DNA from: Afipia sp.
GTDB lineage: Bacteria > Pseudomonadota > Alphaproteobacteria > Rhizobiales > Xanthobacteraceae
Direction of reading: 5' to 3'
Assembly: GCA_020056155.1 (NCBI GenBank)
Contig: JAGVII010000795.1
Span: 1-16,531 of the forward strand
DNA length: 16,531 nt
Each line of letters begins with the position of its first letter. Position 1 is the first letter of the stretch. The translations under genes and the position numbers were made by a program. The notes beneath the pieces were generated by a model. The model was not told the origin of the DNA, searched no databases, and saw only the letters and a program-made list of their open reading frames with translations. Below are positions 12,604 through 16,531 of the stretch, one piece after another.

Positions 12604-15600
12604 TTAGTTGTCCTCACCCTCGATAGGATCCCCGCCTTCTCCGCTAACGCCATCTCCTTCATCATCCGGCCGATGTACGCATGCTCGTCATACTCGCTCG
12701 TGGTTGCGTTACATCTCGAATTGAAGAAATCCCAGCTTCCCACGATGACGAGCTTTTGCTTCGCCCGACTCAGCAGCACGTTCATTCGGTTCTTTTCCTT
12801 GAGGAACCCGAGGCTTTTCCAGGGAACGAGGGCATTGTTGCGTACAAGGCTGACGATCACGATGTCCGCCTCAGAGCCTTGGAATTCGTCGACCGTCGCG
12901 CCCATTCTCTTTCCATGGCCGAGGTCAAATGGGGGCTTGAACATGTGTGGCAGATGCCCGGACGCGTATGCTCGCCCGATGGTTGTTCTGATGGCGTCCA
13001 ACTGGCCGTTGTATGGTGAGAGAATTTGTAGGTTGCAAGGCTCCTCGCCGCACGGCTGAATTTCCTCGAGAATCTTGACGACCAGTTCGGCCTCTGGCCT
13101 CGAAGCAAACAGGCCCTCGACTTCACCTTCAGCGAACTCCTCTTTTCGTTCCCACGGGACGTCGCACCACACCACTCGCTGCTCCGGCAACCAGGACGCC
13201 GTCGGAATCATGAACGGCGTCGGGCCTTCAAAGCGCTCGTGGGTTTCGGGCGGAGAGTGCAAAATCGTGCCGCCCTCCTCGTCGGGATAGAACACTTTCC
13301 CGACCAGTTCGGCGATGTGTGGATGCATGCGGTGCTGGTCGGTCAGAATCGCAGCAGGCGAACCCTCTCCGCCACCCCGGGCGCTTCGGGTAAAGATCGT
13401 CTCAAATAGTTTGACCATGCGCGCCCACTCAGCACAGCGTTCGACGAAAGGATCCCGATCCTCGTCGTCCGCCACCAGTGAAGGGTCAACCAATCCAGGC
13501 GCAAATCGAGCGCCTCCCTGAATCGCCTTCCGGACCTTGAGCGGGTCACCGAGAAGATCGGTGAAGCGTCGCACATTGAACGGAGGAAGCTGATGGTGAT
13601 CCCCGATCAAAAGCAGCCGATGGCTCTCTTGTAGAGCGGTCGCCATATCGAAGCCGTGCGCCTTGCCCGCTTCTTCAATAATCGACCAATCGAAGCGCCG
13701 ACCGCGGCTTGCGAGGTCTGCCAGCTCCGGCGAATTGAGCGTTGAAAAAGTGAGGTTGGCCGCATCTTGCACCAGAACCTGCATCGTACGGACATCGGTA
13801 TCGGCATCGGGATTTCTTCGGCCGCCACGGTCGACCGCGGAAGACAGCCTGTCCTGTAGGTGTGTAGGCGAGCGCCGTGCCAAATCGCTTTTATTGAGCT
13901 GTGAGATGAGGGCTTCGGTGACGCTCTCCGAACTATCGGCATCGCCGTCGTCAGCACCTAGGCGCAGAACAATTGGTCGGTGGTGGTTATCGTGGCCGGC
14001 GAAGACCTTTGAAAGTTTGTCTCGGACGTCGTCTACGGTGTGATGAGAATGGGCAGTAATTAGGATCTGCGCGCTCGAGTCGATGTTGAAGAGCCGGTCG
14101 GCAAAAGCTTTGATCAATGTAGTCTTGCCGGTACCAGGAGGTCCCTGGATCGCAAAGGAGGGCTGCGTCCTCCAAAGTCGCTGAAGTGCCGTGAGCTTGG
14201 AGTCATCAAGCGGTATGGCCGCCTTAGCTGGCGGCAGGGCATCGGAATTGTTGCGCGTCACTTCACGGGGTGACGCTACGAGCCGCAACAACCCTTCAAA
14301 GAGACGCAAATCCTCGATTGCTTTATGCCGTCGCCGGATCTGCGCGAGTGTGCCACCATGATTTCGAGCTAGGTAGGCTCGACCCTCCCGGACGGCGGCG
14401 GCGCCTTGGGTTCGGAAAAGGTAGCGCGGTCCCTTTGGGTCGGGCTTGGCTTTTACAAACCGCCACGTTGTTGACGAGGTGTCGCTCCCGATTGTGTGTC
14501 GGTCGAGGAATGAGTACCGGTCCTGCTTCGGGTCTTCCTCATCATCCGCCGAGACGGCCTCCGCTCCAAGCTTGAACCAGTCTTGAACCTGTTCTGGAGG
14601 AGGAGCTAGATTGAGAAATCGCGCTAAGTCTGCCCGTTCTGGCTCTTGGACGGGAGTCACAACGATCATCGTGTCATTGGCGCCTTTATCAACCTCCAGA
14701 ATGTCAACGGCACAAATCTGCGCGACGGTCAGGACCGTATCGAGCTGTTGCGTAATTCGGAAAAACTCGTGCACGGTGCGAAGATTAGCTGGAAGCTCGG
14801 TCCGTTGAGTGCGGATCGGAAACACCTTGTCCCACTGCGCCGACCTATCTCGCACCGACCGAATATTCTTTCGAATGTGTGGGAACAGCTGCACGTCGAG
14901 CTTGCGCTGACCTAAGCTGAAGAGCTGATCGTCGGAATTGATCCTGGGGACTCGTTCGATCCCGTCGCAGAAGCCGACATCCCATGTCGTTAAACTGTCG
15001 ACTGACCAGTTACGAACCCTGTACTCAAGCTTCTCACCCTTTAGGACGTAGTAAGGTGAGGGGGTGGTCCGACCGATTATGCGAACATCGCCCCTCAAGT
15101 CTTTTCGAATCCAATCGCGTTGAGCAATGGGATCGTGGGCGCTTGCTTGTCCTTCTGAGACGACCTCGATGGTCCGTGCTATATCCAGGTCTGAACTGAG
15201 ACGCACCGCAACTAGCAGATCCCTCCCTGCCGAGGAGGTTACAGTGCCGAGATCTCGTATGATCTGCCGCAACAGCTGTTCGATTTCATCAGCGTCGACG
15301 AGACGTTGTTCCTGGCTTTCCTCCAGCAAGCGTCGAAGAATTGCTCGTTCAGCCTCTCGGAGGTTCGTTAGGTTGCCAATAAGCGCAGGCAGCGCTGCTC
15401 GCTTCTTCGTGTTTTTTACGGGCACGCCGAAAAGCTCGGCAGCGGTCAGGCCAAAATCGTACCAGTCCGTCGCTGTGGAATATTCGCCGTCTGGCTTATC
15501 AAGCTCGGGAGCGAAAAGCACGCTCTTGCGCGATACCCTTGACGCGCCGGTGTCGGGTCCCGCGAGTCGCAAGGACCATTCGAATCCGCTTAGCCGAAAC

Positions 15601-16091
15601 TCGCCCTGCCCGTCCGGACTAACGAACACGGCAGATGGCGACAGGGAGCGATGGAGCGTGCCCTCTCGATGGAGGATTGCGAGCGCTTCGGCTATCCGGA
15701 GCAACCCTTCCCAAAGTGGGCGACGCCGACTTACCTCGGCCAGGTTCAGAAGCCAGTGATATCGGCTTCGATTCTGCAGCACATCGGCGAGGACCTGTCT
15801 TCTGCCGCCGTCGAGGATTGCGAAAAAATACTTCTCGTCCGAGTCCAGATCACGCAGCTTTACGAACAGTTCGGACGCTCCCGGGTAGCCTTGCAGCCGC
15901 ATGAGGCCGCGAACCTCTCGATTCCATAACGCTTGAATCGCAGCGCTATCGCCGGGACCTTTCGTCCAGAGCTTTGCGTAATACAGGTCTCCTTGATCTT
16001 CGGCCTGCCACAGGTCGGGTATCCCCCGCTTTGAATCGCCAGGGACGATTTTGCGCGTCAACCTGTAACGCCCGACCCTTTGCTCCGCCAT
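12600..16091 (-). CDS. mkoA: Kinase-like domain fused to SF1 (UPF1-like) helicase, Mokosh-like
   Basis: 1163 aa. Residues 1-280 look like a Ser/Thr protein kinase fold: beta-3 lysine K40 (YYAK), APEL at 194-197 and DWYDFG at 209-214. The catalytic loop reads HRSLSPSAV instead of the HRD type and the DFG position reads SGF, so it is probably a pseudokinase. Residues 280-620 are an unassigned linker. Residues 640-1120 hold the COG1112/UPF1-type helicase: Walker A GPPGTGKTT (650-658), Walker B-like IIEEAGKA (804-811), LIGDHHQLPP (828-837), DQHRMHP (918-924), SPYNGQ (1025-1030), DEFQGSEADIVIVS (1068-1081) and MNVLLSRAK (1103-1111). The start at 16091 has GGGGGGA close upstream. In Mokosh, as I recall it, helicase and PLD act together against phage, probably by recognising unusual nucleic acids. 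Confidence 0.85.
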   Translation of the reverse strand: MAEQRVGRYRLTRKIVPGDSKRGIPDLWQAEDQGDLYYAKLWTKGPGDSAAIQALWNREVRGLMRLQGYPGASELFVKLRDLDSDEKYFFAILDGGRRQVLADVLQNRSRYHWLLNLAEVSRRRPLWEGLLRIAEALAILHREGTLHRSLSPSAVFVSPDGQGEFRLSGFEWSLRLAGPDTGASRVSRKSVLFAPELDKPDGEYSTATDWYDFGLTAAELFGVPVKNTKKRAALPALIGNLTNLREAERAILRRLLEESQEQRLVDADEIEQLLRQIIRDLGTVTSSAGRDLLVAVRLSSDLDIARTIEVVSEGQASAHDPIAQRDWIRKDLRGDVRIIGRTTPSPYYVLKGEKLEYRVRNWSVDSLTTWDVGFCDGIERVPRINSDDQLFSLGQRKLDVQLFPHIRKNIRSVRDRSAQWDKVFPIRTQRTELPANLRTVHEFFRITQQLDTVLTVAQICAVDILEVDKGANDTMIVVTPVQEPERADLARFLNLAPPPEQVQDWFKLGAEAVSADDEEDPKQDRYSFLDRHTIGSDTSSTTWRFVKAKPDPKGPRYLFRTQGAAAVREGRAYLARNHGGTLAQIRRRHKAIEDLRLFEGLLRLVASPREVTRNNSDALPPAKAAIPLDDSKLTALQRLWRTQPSFAIQGPPGTGKTTLIKAFADRLFNIDSSAQILITAHSHHTVDDVRDKLSKVFAGHDNHHRPIVLRLGADDGDADSSESVTEALISQLNKSDLARRSPTHLQDRLSSAVDRGGRRNPDADTDVRTMQVLVQDAANLTFSTLNSPELADLASRGRRFDWSIIEEAGKAHGFDMATALQESHRLLLIGDHHQLPPFNVRRFTDLLGDPLKVRKAIQGGARFAPGLVDPSLVADDEDRDPFVERCAEWARMVKLFETIFTRSARGGGEGSPAAILTDQHRMHPHIAELVGKVFYPDEEGGTILHSPPETHERFEGPTPFMIPTASWLPEQRVVWCDVPWERKEEFAEGEVEGLFASRPEAELVVKILEEIQPCGEEPCNLQILSPYNGQLDAIRTTIGRAYASGHLPHMFKPPFDLGHGKRMGATVDEFQGSEADIVIVSLVRNNALVPWKSLGFLKEKNRMNVLLSRAKQKLVIVGSWDFFNSRCNATTSEYDEHAYIGRMMKEMALAEKAGILSRVRTTK

Positions 16092-16257
16092 TTTCCCCCC
16101 GAGCGTTTGCCTTATTCAACCCGCGAAAGCCATTTGCGCCGGTTACGAATTCCCTTTCTTCACCGCGGGACCGCCGAGATCAATTACATCTTTGATCATG
16201 CGCAAACTCCCGTGCACTTACGACAGCGAATCAATCCATTTGCTATCCACCGTCATA
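16092..16257 (-). promoter_or_regulatory. Intergenic region upstream of the defence operon
   Basis: 166 nt between the stop of the RHE_PE00001-family gene and the start of the helicase gene, both on the minus strand. It is AT-richer than its flanks and should hold the operon promoter, but no -35/-10 pair is convincing. No hairpin terminator for the upstream gene is obvious, so read-through is possible. Confidence 0.35.
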
Positions 16258-16531
16258 CTAAAGGATCCCCCAAGCCCGGTACCGTGCTCTTCCTGTAGCC
16301 TCGCGCAGCCCGAGCTCCCCGACGAGGTCCTGGGCGGCGCGGGGTGTGATCCTCAGTTCCTCCGCGATCATGCCGGCCGAGACGATCGGCCGGGTCAGCA
16401 CGTAATCCAAGAGCGCCGGCAGTTTTGAGGTGGAGCGGCGGCCCTCGAGCTTGCGGGCGAGCAGGGTGCGGGCGGTCAGCCAGCGGTCGTGGTCCTTGAG
16501 GCCGGCCGCAGCGGCGGCGGCGATCGCCTCG
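16258..16531 (-). CDS. RHE_PE00001-family (DUF1612/HTH) protein, C-terminal part only
   Basis: The last 90 codons of a gene that enters from beyond the right edge on the minus strand and ends with TAG at 16258-16260. It contains DHDRWLTARTLLARKLEGRR, then LPALLDYVLTRPIVSAGMIA, TPRAAQDLVGELGLRE and a final RYRAWGIL. This is the helix-turn-helix C-terminus of a family common on rhizobial plasmids and islands; the name is given from memory of its pattern. No frameshift is seen. The role is unknown, but the winged-helix part suggests DNA binding. It gives the rhizobial context for the window. Confidence 0.7.
   Translation of the reverse strand, partial: EAIAAAAAAGLKDHDRWLTARTLLARKLEGRRSTSKLPALLDYVLTRPIVSAGMIAEELRITPRAAQDLVGELGLREATGRARYRAWGIL

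Noticed and set aside
10843..16091. DISARM system (helicase plus PLD protein)
   Set aside because: No DrmA-like SNF2 helicase, DrmB or methyltransferase is present; the helicase is UPF1-like SF1 and fused to a kinase-like domain.
1..16531. CRISPR array, tRNA, rRNA or replication origin
   Set aside because: No regularly spaced repeats, no tRNA-like cloverleaf and no iteron clusters were seen on reading both strands.

Overview
The window is GC-rich DNA with alphaproteobacterial, Rhizobiales-like gene content. It carries an ArdC-type antirestriction gene, DUF736 genes and the 3' end of a RHE_PE00001-family (DUF1612 plus helix-turn-helix) gene, all typical of rhizobial plasmids and integrative conjugative elements. 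I read it as an accessory region of such an element. No replication, conjugation, tRNA, rRNA or CRISPR sequence is visible.

Layout. (1) 53-979: an ArdC-like protein with an intact HExxH motif, followed by a strong hairpin terminator. (2) 1688-8248: a complete mobile element of about 6.56 kb inserted into codons 12-14 of a DUF736 gene. The 5' piece of that gene is at 1647-1687 and the 3' piece at 8249-8533. The element has an operon of three different tyrosine recombinases plus a small helix-turn-helix/coiled-coil protein (2029-7336). This matches the ginABCD hallmark of GInt elements, which are related to the Tn554 TnpABC logic. Its only cargo is an intact DUF736 gene (7815-8111), a paralogue of the gene it broke, with a homologous leader of about 265 nt. 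The ends share the direct repeat AACGGCTT and the inverted termini TTAGGTCA / TGACCTAA. Joining the ends predicts a circular-form att site with 8-bp inverted arms around a 6-bp core, AACGGC. (3) 8534-9840: a terminator, a small hypothetical gene on the minus strand, and a prlF-yhaV toxin-antitoxin operon with a dyad operator between its -35 and -10. (4) 9841-16257: a less GC-rich defence cassette. It holds a plus-strand four-TM membrane protein convergent with, and overlapping, a minus-strand two-gene operon of a kinase-like/SF1 helicase fusion (1163 aa) and a double-HKD PLD protein (586 aa). That architecture matches type I Mokosh anti-phage defence, but the kinase-like domain lacks its catalytic residues. 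(5) 16258-16531: the C-terminus of the RHE_PE00001-family gene, running off the right edge.

Together this is a stacked mobility and defence locus: antirestriction to help entry into a host, a toxin-antitoxin pair to stabilise the island, a Mokosh-like system with a possible membrane partner against phages, and a nested recombinase element that brings a spare copy of its target. The most novel points are the minimal GInt with a target-gene replacement copy and a readable att core, and the four-TM gene tied tail-to-tail to a Mokosh operon whose kinase domain looks dead.
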